This document shows, piece by piece, positions 24,511-32,653 of a DNA stretch of 64,000 nucleotides (its first letter is position 1; the number at the start of each line of letters is the position of its first letter). This stretch comes from CAZWCX01 sp964632945 (GTDB lineage: Bacteria > Planctomycetota > MHYJ01 > WSZJ01 > CAZWCX01). The position numbers were made by a program, and so were the translations under genes. Under the pieces are notes generated by a model. That model was not told the origin of the DNA. It saw nothing but the letters and a program-made list of their open reading frames with translations, and made no database searches. The stretch is from assembly GCA_964632945.1 (NCBI GenBank), contig CAZWCX010000022.1, positions 1-64,000 of the forward strand. The letters run 5' to 3'.

Positions 24511-25521
24511 ATGGCCCCGGACGATCCGCGCCCGGCGGCCTTTCCGTGGGGCGTCTTCCTCGGCGCTTCGGTCGTTGCAGGCGCGGCCCTCGCGGCGCTC
24601 GCCGGCGGGGCGCGGGAATTCGCGGACCTCGGTCCGTTCGGTTGGGCGATCCTGCTCGCCGGTTGTGCCCCCGCGTTCGGCGCGGAGATGGCCTGGGGAG
24701 TTCCCGCGACGGCAGCGGCATTGCGCGCCTGGATCGCGGAGCGGCCGCGGGCCTGGATCGCAGCCGGGCTTGCGCCGGCAGGGTTCCTGATTCTCGCCGG
24801 CGCGGCGGCGGGCCGATTCGATCCGTACGTTGCGGCCATCGTCGCGGTCGCCGGGGTGGCCGCCTTCGGCGCCCTCCGCGCGCGCGGGGATGCCCCCTTC
24901 GGTTGGCCGGACGCCGCGATCTGGATGCTCCTCTGGATTCCCTTCGACCTGCGCGGGACCTACGCGCTCTGGCCCGGCCCGAGGGAACTCGCCTATCCGT
25001 GGTGGGCCGCGGCGATCACCGTCTTCGCTCTCCTCGGCTGGGGCGGTCTCCGCCGCCACGGGGGGCTCGACTGGCGTCTGCTGCCGAACCGTCAGGACGG
25101 CGCGGCCACGGGGATCGCGCTCGGCGCGTTGCTCCTGCTCGTCGTTCCGGTCGGATTGGGCATCGGCTTCCTGCATTTCCCGCCTCGTCAGGCGCCGGCG
25201 GTCGGTGAGGTCATCGCGCAGTTCCTCGGTCTCGTCTTCACGGTCGCGCTCCCCGAGGAAGTGTTCTTTCGCGGCCTTCTCCTGCGCGGGCTCGAGACCG
25301 CCACCCGCCGCCCCGGAATGGCGCAGGCGGTCTCCGCCGTCGCGTTCGGGTTGATGCACTGGAACAATGCCGGGGCCACCGGGGAGCGCATCGCGTATTG
25401 CGCCCTGGCCACCGTGGCGGGCGCCATCTACGGTTGGTCGTACCGCCGGACGGGAAGTCTCACGGCGCCTGTGCTCGTGCATGCCCTGACCGACCTGGTG
25501 TGGAAGTTCGTCTTCCGGTGA
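24511..25521 (+). CDS. CPBP-family intramembrane metalloprotease
   Basis: This 336-residue, multi-helix membrane protein carries the family motifs near the C-terminus: LPEEVFFRGLLLRGL (EExxxR), FGLMHWNNA with the second His and LVHALTDLVWK as the third motif. The N-terminal half is six or more Ala/Leu-rich helices. It is longer than the 201-residue relative at 14012-14617, which carries the same motifs. The gene begins 6 bp after the kinase-FGE stop and is in the same frame, but the upstream protein ends normally for its domain, so these are two genes in one operon. A role in proteolytic output of the kinase pathway is possible but only by context. Confidence 0.92.
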   Translation: MAPDDPRPAAFPWGVFLGASVVAGAALAALAGGAREFADLGPFGWAILLAGCAPAFGAEMAWGVPATAAALRAWIAERPRAWIAAGLAPAGFLILAGAAAGRFDPYVAAIVAVAGVAAFGALRARGDAPFGWPDAAIWMLLWIPFDLRGTYALWPGPRELAYPWWAAAITVFALLGWGGLRRHGGLDWRLLPNRQDGAATGIALGALLLLVVPVGLGIGFLHFPPRQAPAVGEVIAQFLGLVFTVALPEEVFFRGLLLRGLETATRRPGMAQAVSAVAFGLMHWNNAGATGERIAYCALATVAGAIYGWSYRRTGSLTAPVLVHALTDLVWKFVFR

Positions 25522-25526
25522 GGACG

Positions 25527-25540
25527 GCGCCCGGGGGCGC
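25527..25540. terminator. Short GC hairpin after the CPBP gene
   Basis: GCGCC-CGGG-GGCGC starts 5 bp after the stop codon and lies before the end of a convergent gene. There is no U-tract. Confidence 0.3.
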
Positions 25541-25606
25541 GTGCGGAACGGTTTCCGGACGGGGCAGCGACGGGGCGTGGCCGCGGCGCATGTCTGCGGC
25601 CGCCGC

Positions 25607-25963
25607 TCACGCGAGCCGAATCCAGGGGCGGGGTTCCGGACGGACGAAGACGTAGGCCCCCGCCGGCCCTCGCGGCCCGACGAGCCAGCACTCGTCCCCG
25701 TCCCGCCGCAGCCACAGGCGCGCCCGCTCCGCCTCATCGGGCTCGATCGGAATCCCGCGGCCCTCGTCCCGCACCGCGTCCCGGACCTCGAGCAACGCCG
25801 CCGCGGTGGTCGCCTCGAGGCGCATCTCCCGCAGCGCGCCGTCGGTCAGCAGGAGCCGCAGTTGCGTCCGGCGCGCGGCCTTCGCGAGGTCCCAGAGTTC
25901 CGGAACGGGGAGGAGGCGGTCCCCGGGATACTCCCATTCGATGCGGACCACGAAGACGTTCAT
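25607..25963 (-). CDS. Conserved-looking small protein of unknown function
   Basis: The product has 118 residues, starting at the ATG at 25963 (MNVFVVRIEWEYPG). It has alternating beta strands and a helix: LRLLLTDGALREMRLE, ATTAAALLEVRDAVR, then an acidic stretch, RLWLRRDGDECWLVG and a C-terminal strand AYVFVRPEPRPW. It looks like a small soluble alpha/beta protein. The open frame extends far upstream only because it is antisense to the ATP-grasp gene. It is divergent from that gene with 120 bp between. I do not recognise it. Confidence 0.6.
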   Translation of the reverse strand: MNVFVVRIEWEYPGDRLLPVPELWDLAKAARRTQLRLLLTDGALREMRLEATTAAALLEVRDAVRDEGRGIPIEPDEAERARLWLRRDGDECWLVGPRGPAGAYVFVRPEPRPWIRLA

Positions 25964-26023
25964 GACGGCCACCCTACCGCGCCGGCGCGCTGGACGCAAG
26001 CCCCGGCCGGGCGATGTGTTGCC

Positions 26024-26053
26024 TTGACCGCGCCGGGGTGCGGTTGCTAGTCT
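26024..26053 (+). promoter_or_regulatory. Predicted promoter of the ATP-grasp - App1 pair
   Basis: TTGACC (26024-26029) and TAGTCT (26048-26053) are spaced 18 bp, 30 nt before the GTG start. Confidence 0.45.
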
Positions 26054-26083
26054 GCCGCCGGTCCATTCGAGGCGCTGCACGCC

Positions 26084-27514
26084 GTGGCAAAGAGCCGAAA
26101 GTCCCTCCGCGAGAATCTCGACCTTCGCCTCGGACGGACCGTCAACGAGATGATGCTCCGACTTTCGCCGGACGACCTCGTGTCGATGCAGACGATCATC
26201 CGCATCGAGTCCGAGCGCGAGGACCTCGTCTACGAGGACGACGAGGGGAAGTCCCAGGTCATTCCCACTCTGCTGCGGCCGCGCATTCTGTCGCGCGAGC
26301 AGCGGCGATTCTTCCACAAAGTCTGCCTGGAGATCATCAAGGCGCTGCAGAAGCTGTATCGCCTGTGGATGACCGATCCCGAGGTGCGCGCCCTGCTGCC
26401 GCTTTCCCCGGAGGAGCAGGCGTGGTTCGATCTCATGCCGAAGAGCGCCGTCCGCGCCCCGCAATCGATCTTCGGGCGGCTGGACGTGCAGGTGGACTTC
26501 GCCGATCCGGAATGGGAAAGCCACTGCCACTTCTTCGAGGCGAACACGGTCGGCGCGGGGGGCATCCACTACACGCCGATCGTCGATCAGATCATCCAGT
26601 CCACGGTCGTGACGAAGATGCAGGAACATGCCCCGGGGTTTCTCGTGCATCCGGCCGACGATCCGCGGCAACTGCTCCTGCACACGCTGACGCACCACGC
26701 CGACGAGGTGGGTCTTCGCCGCCACAACATCGCGTTCGTCCAGGACCGTCGCACCTCCGGCGGACCGGAGGAGTTCCCCTCGATCACGCGCCACTTCCAG
26801 TCGCGGGGGCTGACCGCGCTGGTCGTGGACCCGCGCGACCTGGTGGTTCGCCGCGATGAACTCTACTGCGAGGATCAGCCGATCGACGTGCTTTACCGCG
26901 ACACGATGATTGCCGAACTTGCCGCGTACGAGGAGGAGGGCGCGGACCTGTCGGCCATGAAGTGGGCGTTCCGCGAAAATCGGGTGGTCTCCTCGATCGC
27001 CGGGGAGTTCGATCACAAAAGCGCGTTCGAGATCCTGAGCGACGCGCGGTTCCATCCGCACTTCACGGCGACCCAGCGGAAGATGTTCTCCCGCTACATC
27101 CCGTGGACGCGCACCGTCCGGGACGCGAAGACGACGGGATTTCGCGAGAGCGAGGTGGACCTGGTCCCGTTCATCCGCAAGAATCGGGAAGGGCTGGTGC
27201 TCAAGCCGAATCGGGGTCTGGGGGGCGAATCGGTCGTGATCGGTCCGTTCTGCGACATCGGGCAGTGGGACGAGGCGATCCAGACGGCCGTGCGGGAACC
27301 GGGGGAGTGGGTGGTGCAGCGTTACGTGAAGAGCCTGGTGAAGGACTTTCCGGTGCTGACCGCGGACGGGCGTTGCCAGCTCGAGGAGTTCTATTGCGTG
27401 TGCGGGTTCTACGCCACGCCCGACGGCCTGGGTATCCTGGGGCGGGCGTCGAAGAAACGCGTCGTCAACGTGGCCCAGAAGGGAGGGCTGGTCTCGTGCA
27501 TGGTGTTGAGCTGA
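26084..27514 (+). CDS. ATP-grasp-like protein (glutathionylspermidine-synthase / CP-ATP-grasp type)
   Basis: The 476-residue product starts with GTG. The central part has HFFEANTVGAGGIHYTPIVD, reminiscent of the pre-ATP-grasp region of glutathionylspermidine synthases and circularly permuted ATP-grasp proteins. The C-terminal half has LVLKPNRGLGGESVVIGP, a Gly-rich nucleotide loop with the ligating lysine, then WVVQRYVKS and a late acidic strand (CQLEEFYCVCGFYA). These suggest an ATP-dependent carboxylate-amine ligase or kinase of unknown substrate. The assignment rests on these motifs, not a search. The next gene is a DUF2183/App1-like protein 50 bp downstream on the same strand. Confidence 0.65.
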   Translation: MAKSRKSLRENLDLRLGRTVNEMMLRLSPDDLVSMQTIIRIESEREDLVYEDDEGKSQVIPTLLRPRILSREQRRFFHKVCLEIIKALQKLYRLWMTDPEVRALLPLSPEEQAWFDLMPKSAVRAPQSIFGRLDVQVDFADPEWESHCHFFEANTVGAGGIHYTPIVDQIIQSTVVTKMQEHAPGFLVHPADDPRQLLLHTLTHHADEVGLRRHNIAFVQDRRTSGGPEEFPSITRHFQSRGLTALVVDPRDLVVRRDELYCEDQPIDVLYRDTMIAELAAYEEEGADLSAMKWAFRENRVVSSIAGEFDHKSAFEILSDARFHPHFTATQRKMFSRYIPWTRTVRDAKTTGFRESEVDLVPFIRKNREGLVLKPNRGLGGESVVIGPFCDIGQWDEAIQTAVREPGEWVVQRYVKSLVKDFPVLTADGRCQLEEFYCVCGFYATPDGLGILGRASKKRVVNVAQKGGLVSCMVLS

Positions 27515-27564
27515 CCCCGGCGCGGCGCGGACGCCGCGCCGCCGGGCGGGCGGCCGGCTGATCC

Positions 27565-28479
27565 ATGCCCGCGATCTGGCTCTTTCCCGCGGTGGGGACG
27601 CCGTCGCGCGTGACCGTGCGCGGGCGCGCGTTCCACGCCGATCCCGACCGCGGGTCGACCGCGCTGTCGCGCAACGTGCGCTCGATCTTCCTCGCCCGGG
27701 AGCACCCGCACGCCGACGTGATCCTTCATGTGCTCGGCGCGGCGATCGAAGCGAAAGCGGACGCGGAGGGATTCTTCTCGTGCGCGGTGCCGGCGGACAC
27801 GCGTCTCGTCCCCCTCGGTGAACATGTCGTCACGGCCGGCTACCCCGGCCAGGCGCCCTGCGGACAGGGCCGACTGTTCGTCGTGCCCGATCAGGGGATC
27901 TCGCTCGTGAGCGACCTCGACGACACGATCGCGCACACCCATGTGGCGGCGCGCGGTCGGATGGTCGAGACCGCTCTCCTGCGCGATCACTCCGACCACG
28001 AAATCGTCCCCGGGATGGCGGCCCTGTATCGGGCGCTCGCCCGCGGAGCGGTGAGCGCGTTTCACTACCTATCGGGCTCGCCCGTCGGGATGTTGCAACG
28101 CACGATCCGGCTGCTGGAGCGGCACGGGTTTCCACCCGGATCGATCGGTCTGCGCCACTACGAAACGGAACCGTTCGACCCGCTCGCGTATAAATCGCCC
28201 CGGCTCCTGGCGCTGGCGGAGGCGCTGCCCGGCCACCGGTTCGTGCTCGTCGGCGACGATGGGGAGCGCGACCCGGAAGCCTACGCGCGCCTTCGAGTCG
28301 CGCTGGGAGAGCGCGTCGCGGCGGTCTGGATCCGGCGGGTCGGCGGCGGCAGCCTCGCCGACCCGCGCCTGGCCGGCTGCGTGGCGTTCGACCGTCCCTC
28401 CCGCCTGGCCGGGGAAGCCGTTCGGCTCGGCTGGATCGACGCGGGCTCCGTCGCGGACGTCGTTCGCGCCGAGGCCTGA
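27565..28479 (+). CDS. App1/LNS2-like phosphatase domain protein (DUF2183)
   Basis: The product has 304 residues. The second half shows the HAD-like nucleophile motif SLVSDLDDTIAHTHV, FHYLSGSPVGMLQRT, KSPRLLALAEALPGHRFVLV and GDDGERDPEAY, as in the App1/LNS2 phosphatidate phosphatase-like family. The N-terminal 110 residues are a beta-rich domain typical of bacterial members (VTVRGRAFHADP). In fungi App1 dephosphorylates phosphatidate; bacterial substrates are unknown. It follows the ATP-grasp-like gene closely and may share its promoter, suggesting a small lipid or cell-envelope pathway. The ribosome site is weak. Confidence 0.82.
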   Translation: MPAIWLFPAVGTPSRVTVRGRAFHADPDRGSTALSRNVRSIFLAREHPHADVILHVLGAAIEAKADAEGFFSCAVPADTRLVPLGEHVVTAGYPGQAPCGQGRLFVVPDQGISLVSDLDDTIAHTHVAARGRMVETALLRDHSDHEIVPGMAALYRALARGAVSAFHYLSGSPVGMLQRTIRLLERHGFPPGSIGLRHYETEPFDPLAYKSPRLLALAEALPGHRFVLVGDDGERDPEAYARLRVALGERVAAVWIRRVGGGSLADPRLAGCVAFDRPSRLAGEAVRLGWIDAGSVADVVRAEA

Positions 28480-28547
28480 CGCGGAAAGGCCGCGCAGGCC
28501 TGCCGTGCGCCGCGGCGGGAGCCACTGCGAATCCGTCGCTTTCGCGG

Positions 28548-29642
28548 TCACTTCCCCTGCAGCATCACGATCGCCACGATCACCGCAACCACGGCCAGGA
28601 CCGCGAGCGTGATCTTGATCCAGGAGTACGGGGCCTCGCCGCTCACCTTTCCGGTCTGACCGTTGACGAGGTAGCGCCAGGTCTTCCCCTGGTAGAGATA
28701 GGTGGCGATCCACACCGGCAGCAGGCAGAGCTTGAACCGCCGGTTGTTGTACGACGTGCGGACGCGCAGGTTCCGGTGCGTGTCTCCCGGTACCATTCGC
28801 GCGCAGGCGGACCGGATGCGCTCGTCGATCTCGTCCTTCGCCCGCGGCCAGCTCTGCTTGACGTCGAACTGGTAATCCTCGGCGATCATGCCGGCCAGAT
28901 AGTCCGGTTTGTATGCCGTCAGCGCCTTGGTATCGTACGGCTCGAGCTGCTTGACGAGGTTCTCGTCGACCGATTTCGACGCCGCCACCAGCACGTCGTC
29001 ATAATACGCCGAATGGTTTCCGCTCGCCGGCTGCCAGCGGGTCTTCTGCACCTGGCGCGTGCGCCGCTGACCCTGCGCATCGGTGTACGATTCCGTGACG
29101 TAGTAGTGGTAGCCCGCCTCGGCCGTCCAGAAGGAGTGCGTCATCGCGTCGAACGTCCAGAAGGGAATGTAGACGCCGCGGATCGCATCCGGTCGGGCCT
29201 GTTGCTTGAGCGCGTTGGGCCGGAACCAGAGGCCGCTGATCCAGGTCTTGAATTCGGAGGCGACGTTCTCGCGGGAAACCTGAAACGGGACCAGGGACTC
29301 GGGCTTGAAGAGATCCTCGGTCTGGGTGCGCGGAATGACCTGGTTGGAACCGCAGAAGGCGCAGATGAGGGCGGACACCTGGGCCTCGACTTCCGTCAGG
29401 GCGCCGCACAATTCACACTTCACGGGCTTGAAGGCGGCGCCCCAGCCGCGCGGGCGGCGCGCGAGATCGGCCTGGTCGAAGTCGTACTCCCGGATCTCGG
29501 CCTCGGATTGGGGGATGGCCTCGGCATGGCCGCAATACGGGCATTTCAGCGCGGTCTGCCCGGGGACGAATTCCAGCTTGGCGCCGCAGGCCCCGCAGGG
29601 GAACTGGAGGGGGTTCTTCTGTTCCGCGACGGGGCCGGTCAT
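28548..29642 (-). CDS. Zinc-ribbon membrane protein (YdjG-like)
   Basis: The product has 364 residues. Two zinc ribbons lie near the N-terminus (CGACGAKLEF with CPYCGHAEAIP, and CELCGALTEV with CAFCGSNQVIP). A middle domain contains SLVPFQVSRENVASEFKTW and VYIPFWTFDA, a pattern I associate with Bacillus YdjG-type proteins. The C-terminus has YLVNGQTGKVSGEAPYSW and a transmembrane helix (ITLAVLAVVAVIVAIVML). It is the last gene of a four-gene set with an SPFH protein, as ydjG and ydjI are neighbours in Bacillus, where they act with PspA in membrane stress. No PspA is present here. The 207-bp gap to the SPFH gene holds no gene. Confidence 0.85.
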   Translation of the reverse strand: MTGPVAEQKNPLQFPCGACGAKLEFVPGQTALKCPYCGHAEAIPQSEAEIREYDFDQADLARRPRGWGAAFKPVKCELCGALTEVEAQVSALICAFCGSNQVIPRTQTEDLFKPESLVPFQVSRENVASEFKTWISGLWFRPNALKQQARPDAIRGVYIPFWTFDAMTHSFWTAEAGYHYYVTESYTDAQGQRRTRQVQKTRWQPASGNHSAYYDDVLVAASKSVDENLVKQLEPYDTKALTAYKPDYLAGMIAEDYQFDVKQSWPRAKDEIDERIRSACARMVPGDTHRNLRVRTSYNNRRFKLCLLPVWIATYLYQGKTWRYLVNGQTGKVSGEAPYSWIKITLAVLAVVAVIVAIVMLQGK

Positions 29643-29849
29643 GGGCGGTTCTCCGCTAGGGGGGAAGGCGGGTTGGGACGGGGACGGCGCCTCGCGGCGT
29701 GGGTCGGACGGGCGGCGCCGCGGCGGGAGGTCGCCCGTCCCGGGTGCGGGAAGGCCGACCGTTTTCTTCGCGGCGGAATCCGCGCCAATGGGTTGGCCGG
29801 CGCCCGGGGGAAGGGCCGGCGCGTTCGACGCCGCGCCGGCCCCCGGGGT

Positions 29850-31163
29850 CTACGACAGGGGCGGCGGACCTCCGCCCAGGCGTCCGGCGATCTCCGGGAC
29901 CGACTTTGCGTCGCTCCACGAGGGCATGCCGTCGCGCCAGACCTTGTGGGTGCCGCCCGGATTGGCCTTGATGCGGGCGACGAGCTCAGCGAGCGGATAC
30001 GGACCTTCCGGCTGCGAGCCGGAGGAGTAATGGAAGGTCGGCTCCGCCGAAGCGGCCAGCGGCGGCGGCCCCCCGGCGACCGGGGGTGGACCCGCCGGCG
30101 GCCCGGACGGGGGACCGGCCAGGGAGGCGATCGCGGACACCTGCTGCCACGGCTGCCAGGCCGACATGCCCGGCGCCCACACCGTCGCCGACGCGCCGCG
30201 CGCGTCGCGCACGACCGATGCGGCCGCCGAAGCCGTCATCGGTCCGCTCTGCCCGTTCGGACCGTTGACGTAGTACTGCGACTCCGGCGGAGGCGGCGGG
30301 GCCGACATCGCGTTCCCCATCGACTGCGTGAACACCTGCCCCATCGCGATTCCCGCGCCCATGCCGGCGAAGGTTCCGGCGCCGCCCGGGTTCTGCGCCG
30401 CGTCGCGCATCGACTGCGCCGCCTGGTACTGCGCGAACTGGCCGAGATTCCCGACCGCACCCATCGAGCTGCGCGTGTCGATCGCCTTTTCCACCTCCGG
30501 CGGCAGCGAGATGTTCTCGATCAGGAACTTGGTCAGCGTGATCCCGCCCTTGCGGAACTCGGGATCCATCTTCTCCTGCAGTTTTCCGCCCAGCGTGTCG
30601 TAGTTCCCCGCCAGGTCGAGGACCGGGATCTTCGCCTGCCCGAGCGTGTTCGTGAAGCTCGACACCAGGGTCCGCCGCAACTGCCCCTCGATCTCCTCCG
30701 TCGTGAACCGGTGGTCGGTCCCGACGTAGGTCTTGAAAAAGGTCGGCGCGTCGGTGACCTTGATCGCATAGATCCCGAACGCGCGCACGCGCACGATGCC
30801 GAAATCGGCGTCGCGCATCGGGATCGGATTCATCGTTCCCCACTTCATGTCGATGTACTGCTTCGTGTTGATGAAGTAGACCTCGGCCTTGAAGGGGGAC
30901 TCGAAGCCGTACTTCCAGGATTGCAGGGAGGTGAGGATCGGAATGTTCTGCGTGCGCAGGGTGTAGGTGCCGGGCTGGAAGACGTCGCCCATCTGCCCTT
31001 CGCTGACGAAGATGGCGACCTGGCCTTCGCGCACGATCAGTTTGGCGCCCTGCTTGATCTCGTTGTCGCTGTCGGGAAACCGCCAGCACAGGGTGTTGTT
31101 GCTGTCGTCCAGCCAGGAGATGATGTCGATCGCCTGACCGCGGATGAAGTTGAGGATTCCCAT
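29850..31163 (-). CDS. SPFH-domain protein with two C-terminal GYF-like domains (YdjI-like)
   Basis: The product has 437 residues. Residues 1 to about 290 are an SPFH/band-7-type scaffold of the virion-core/YdjI type (QAIDIISWLDDSNNTLCWRF, GDVFQPGTYTLRTQNIP, WGTMNPIPMRDADFG). A Gly/Ala-rich segment and QYYVNGPNGQSGP then start two GYF_2-like repeats (WAPGMSAWQPWQQV and VWRDGMPSWSDAKSV), which bind Pro-rich peptides in other proteins; the linker between them is itself Pro-rich. Such scaffolds oligomerise on membranes under stress. It stands 21 bp after the upstream zinc-finger gene in an operon. There is no membrane helix, so membrane binding may be peripheral or through partners. Confidence 0.9.
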   Translation of the reverse strand: MGILNFIRGQAIDIISWLDDSNNTLCWRFPDSDNEIKQGAKLIVREGQVAIFVSEGQMGDVFQPGTYTLRTQNIPILTSLQSWKYGFESPFKAEVYFINTKQYIDMKWGTMNPIPMRDADFGIVRVRAFGIYAIKVTDAPTFFKTYVGTDHRFTTEEIEGQLRRTLVSSFTNTLGQAKIPVLDLAGNYDTLGGKLQEKMDPEFRKGGITLTKFLIENISLPPEVEKAIDTRSSMGAVGNLGQFAQYQAAQSMRDAAQNPGGAGTFAGMGAGIAMGQVFTQSMGNAMSAPPPPPESQYYVNGPNGQSGPMTASAAASVVRDARGASATVWAPGMSAWQPWQQVSAIASLAGPPSGPPAGPPPVAGGPPPLAASAEPTFHYSSGSQPEGPYPLAELVARIKANPGGTHKVWRDGMPSWSDAKSVPEIAGRLGGGPPPLS

Positions 31164-31184
31164 CAGCTGACTCCTTTCGCCCGG

Positions 31185-32168
31185 TCAGCGGGCAAGGACT
31201 CGTCGGACCTCGTCCACCTTCCGTGTGAGGGATTCGACTTCTTGCTGCATCTGCAGTTGAATCTGCGGAGTGGGGCCCGCCTCGAGGGCCCGGCCGAGGG
31301 CGAGCACGTCTTCGCGGGCCTTGGCCGCGGTCGCGGCGAAGTCGGCCAGAGCCCGTTCCGCGGCGGCCTTTTGCGCGGCATCGCCCGTTTCCTGGACGCG
31401 CCTGGCGACGGCGGTGGCTTCCTCGAGAAGCCGGGTCGCGGCCTGTGCCATCGGACCCCTCGCGCCGCCCGCGGTGATGCCGAGCGGGTCCTGGCGCCGC
31501 ACGCGCTCGAGCACGTCATGCACGACGCCGGTGACCGCCGCAAGGCGCTCCCGCGCGGGGTGCGCGGGTTCCCGCAGGATCTGCGCCGCCTCTCGCGCGA
31601 CCGGGGCCCAGGCGACCCACGACTCGGGCGGTACGGGCGCCGATCCGAGGATGCGCGCGGGGCGGGGCTTCGTCTTCATCCCCGCGGCCGCCACCGCCAG
31701 GGCCGCCCCGAGCACGGCGACCCACAAGGGGAGAATCAACCAGAGCAAGAGCAGTGTCCCTGCCCCGGCCGCGTACGGCAGCGGCGTGGCGAAGCCCGAC
31801 TTCGGCACCGGAGGCGGCCCGCTGACCACCTGCGCGTTGGTCTCCTTGCGGCCGAGCTTCGCCGCCAGCGCCTCCGCGGAGGCGCGGTCGAGCCCCCGGC
31901 AGATGCGCAAGGACCCGGACGCCAGCGCCGCGAAGGCGTCCTCTTCGCGCACGGATTCCAGGAGTCGCGAGAGCTTCACCGCCGCCTCGCGCCGCATCTT
32001 CTCCATCGGGATGTCCAGCGTCTCCACGCCGTAGTCGTCGTCGCCGAGCGAGGCGTAGAGCGGACGACCCCCGCAGCACAGGCAGACGTCGAGCCCCGGG
32101 AGCACGTCCCGGTCGCACGACAGACAAGGAGCGCTGCGAGACTCTTCCTTCATCGGGTCAGATTCCAT
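31185..32168 (-). CDS. Zinc-finger and membrane-hairpin protein of unknown function
   Basis: The product has 327 residues. The N-terminus has a two-pair Cys finger (CLSCDRDVLPG and CLCCGGRPL). A hydrophobic hairpin sits at about 130-165 (AGAGTLLLLWLILPLWVAVLG), and the C-terminal 110 residues are a coiled coil (AAAERALADFAATAAKA, EVESLTRKVDEVRRVL). The layout of cytosolic zinc finger, membrane hairpin and coiled coil suits a structural partner of the SPFH scaffold. It overlaps the end of the upstream TerB-like gene by 11 bp and precedes the SPFH gene by 21 bp, so translation is coupled. A second ATG 15 bp downstream is possible. No known family was recognised. Confidence 0.8.
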   Translation of the reverse strand: MESDPMKEESRSAPCLSCDRDVLPGLDVCLCCGGRPLYASLGDDDYGVETLDIPMEKMRREAAVKLSRLLESVREEDAFAALASGSLRICRGLDRASAEALAAKLGRKETNAQVVSGPPPVPKSGFATPLPYAAGAGTLLLLWLILPLWVAVLGAALAVAAAGMKTKPRPARILGSAPVPPESWVAWAPVAREAAQILREPAHPARERLAAVTGVVHDVLERVRRQDPLGITAGGARGPMAQAATRLLEEATAVARRVQETGDAAQKAAAERALADFAATAAKAREDVLALGRALEAGPTPQIQLQMQQEVESLTRKVDEVRRVLAR

Positions 32169-32532
32169 TCTTTTCCACGGACTTCTCGAGTTCCTCCAGG
32201 GAATCCGGCAGTCCCAGCCCCTTCGCGAGCCAGTTCAGGGTCGCCTTTTCCGTCGGACTCACGCGTCCGTCCGCCCGCACCAGCAGGATCGCGGTCTTGA
32301 GGAACGTGCGGCGGATCCACTCGGTCTCGAGCGTGCGATAGAACCTGACCGGATCGAACACCAGGTCGTCGAGCCGGTCGACCAACTCCGGTGCGCCGGC
32401 TTCCTTGACGAACTCGGCGATGAGCTTCTTCTCCCGATCCTCCAGCCCGTCCGTGCAGGCCACGTAATAGAGGCCGGTGGCGAACGCCTCCACCTGCGCG
32501 CGCGTGAGGGAAGGGTGGGTTTTTTCGGCCAT
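32158..32532 (-). CDS. TerB-like protein
   Basis: The product has 124 residues. A helical TerB-type pattern is visible: LTRAQVEAFATGLYYVACTDGLEDREKKLIAEFV in the first half, with an acidic metal-site-like DGLEDRE, and LLVRADGRVSPTEKATLNW with a second ADGRVSPTE in the other half. TerB domains bind metal and occur in membrane-linked stress and defence complexes. The ATG at 32532 was chosen because the frame upstream of it is the promoter region. It is the first gene of the SPFH operon and overlaps the next gene by 11 bp. Confidence 0.82.
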   Translation of the reverse strand: MAEKTHPSLTRAQVEAFATGLYYVACTDGLEDREKKLIAEFVKEAGAPELVDRLDDLVFDPVRFYRTLETEWIRRTFLKTAILLVRADGRVSPTEKATLNWLAKGLGLPDSLEELEKSVEKNGI

Positions 32533-32575
32533 GATGCGGTCCTCGAATGCGGGTCGCCTCCGTGCGCCGCGAGAA

Positions 32576-32604
32576 ACACTAGCAGGGGGAAAGGGGGGCG
32601 TCAA
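32576..32604 (-). promoter_or_regulatory. Predicted promoter of the TerB-SPFH operon
   Basis: On the minus strand TTGACG (32599-32604) and TAGTGT (32576-32581) are spaced 17 bp, about 44 nt upstream of the TerB-like start. Confidence 0.5.
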
Positions 32605-32653
32605 GGCACAACCCGGGTCGAACCTGCGCCCTTTCCTCGGGGACGGGTGCGGT

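Noticed and set aside
24502..24511. TGA between the kinase-FGE gene and the CPBP gene, which share one frame, as a recoding site.
   Set aside because: The FGE-like domain ends normally just before it, the next gene has its own ATG and no SECIS-like stem follows.
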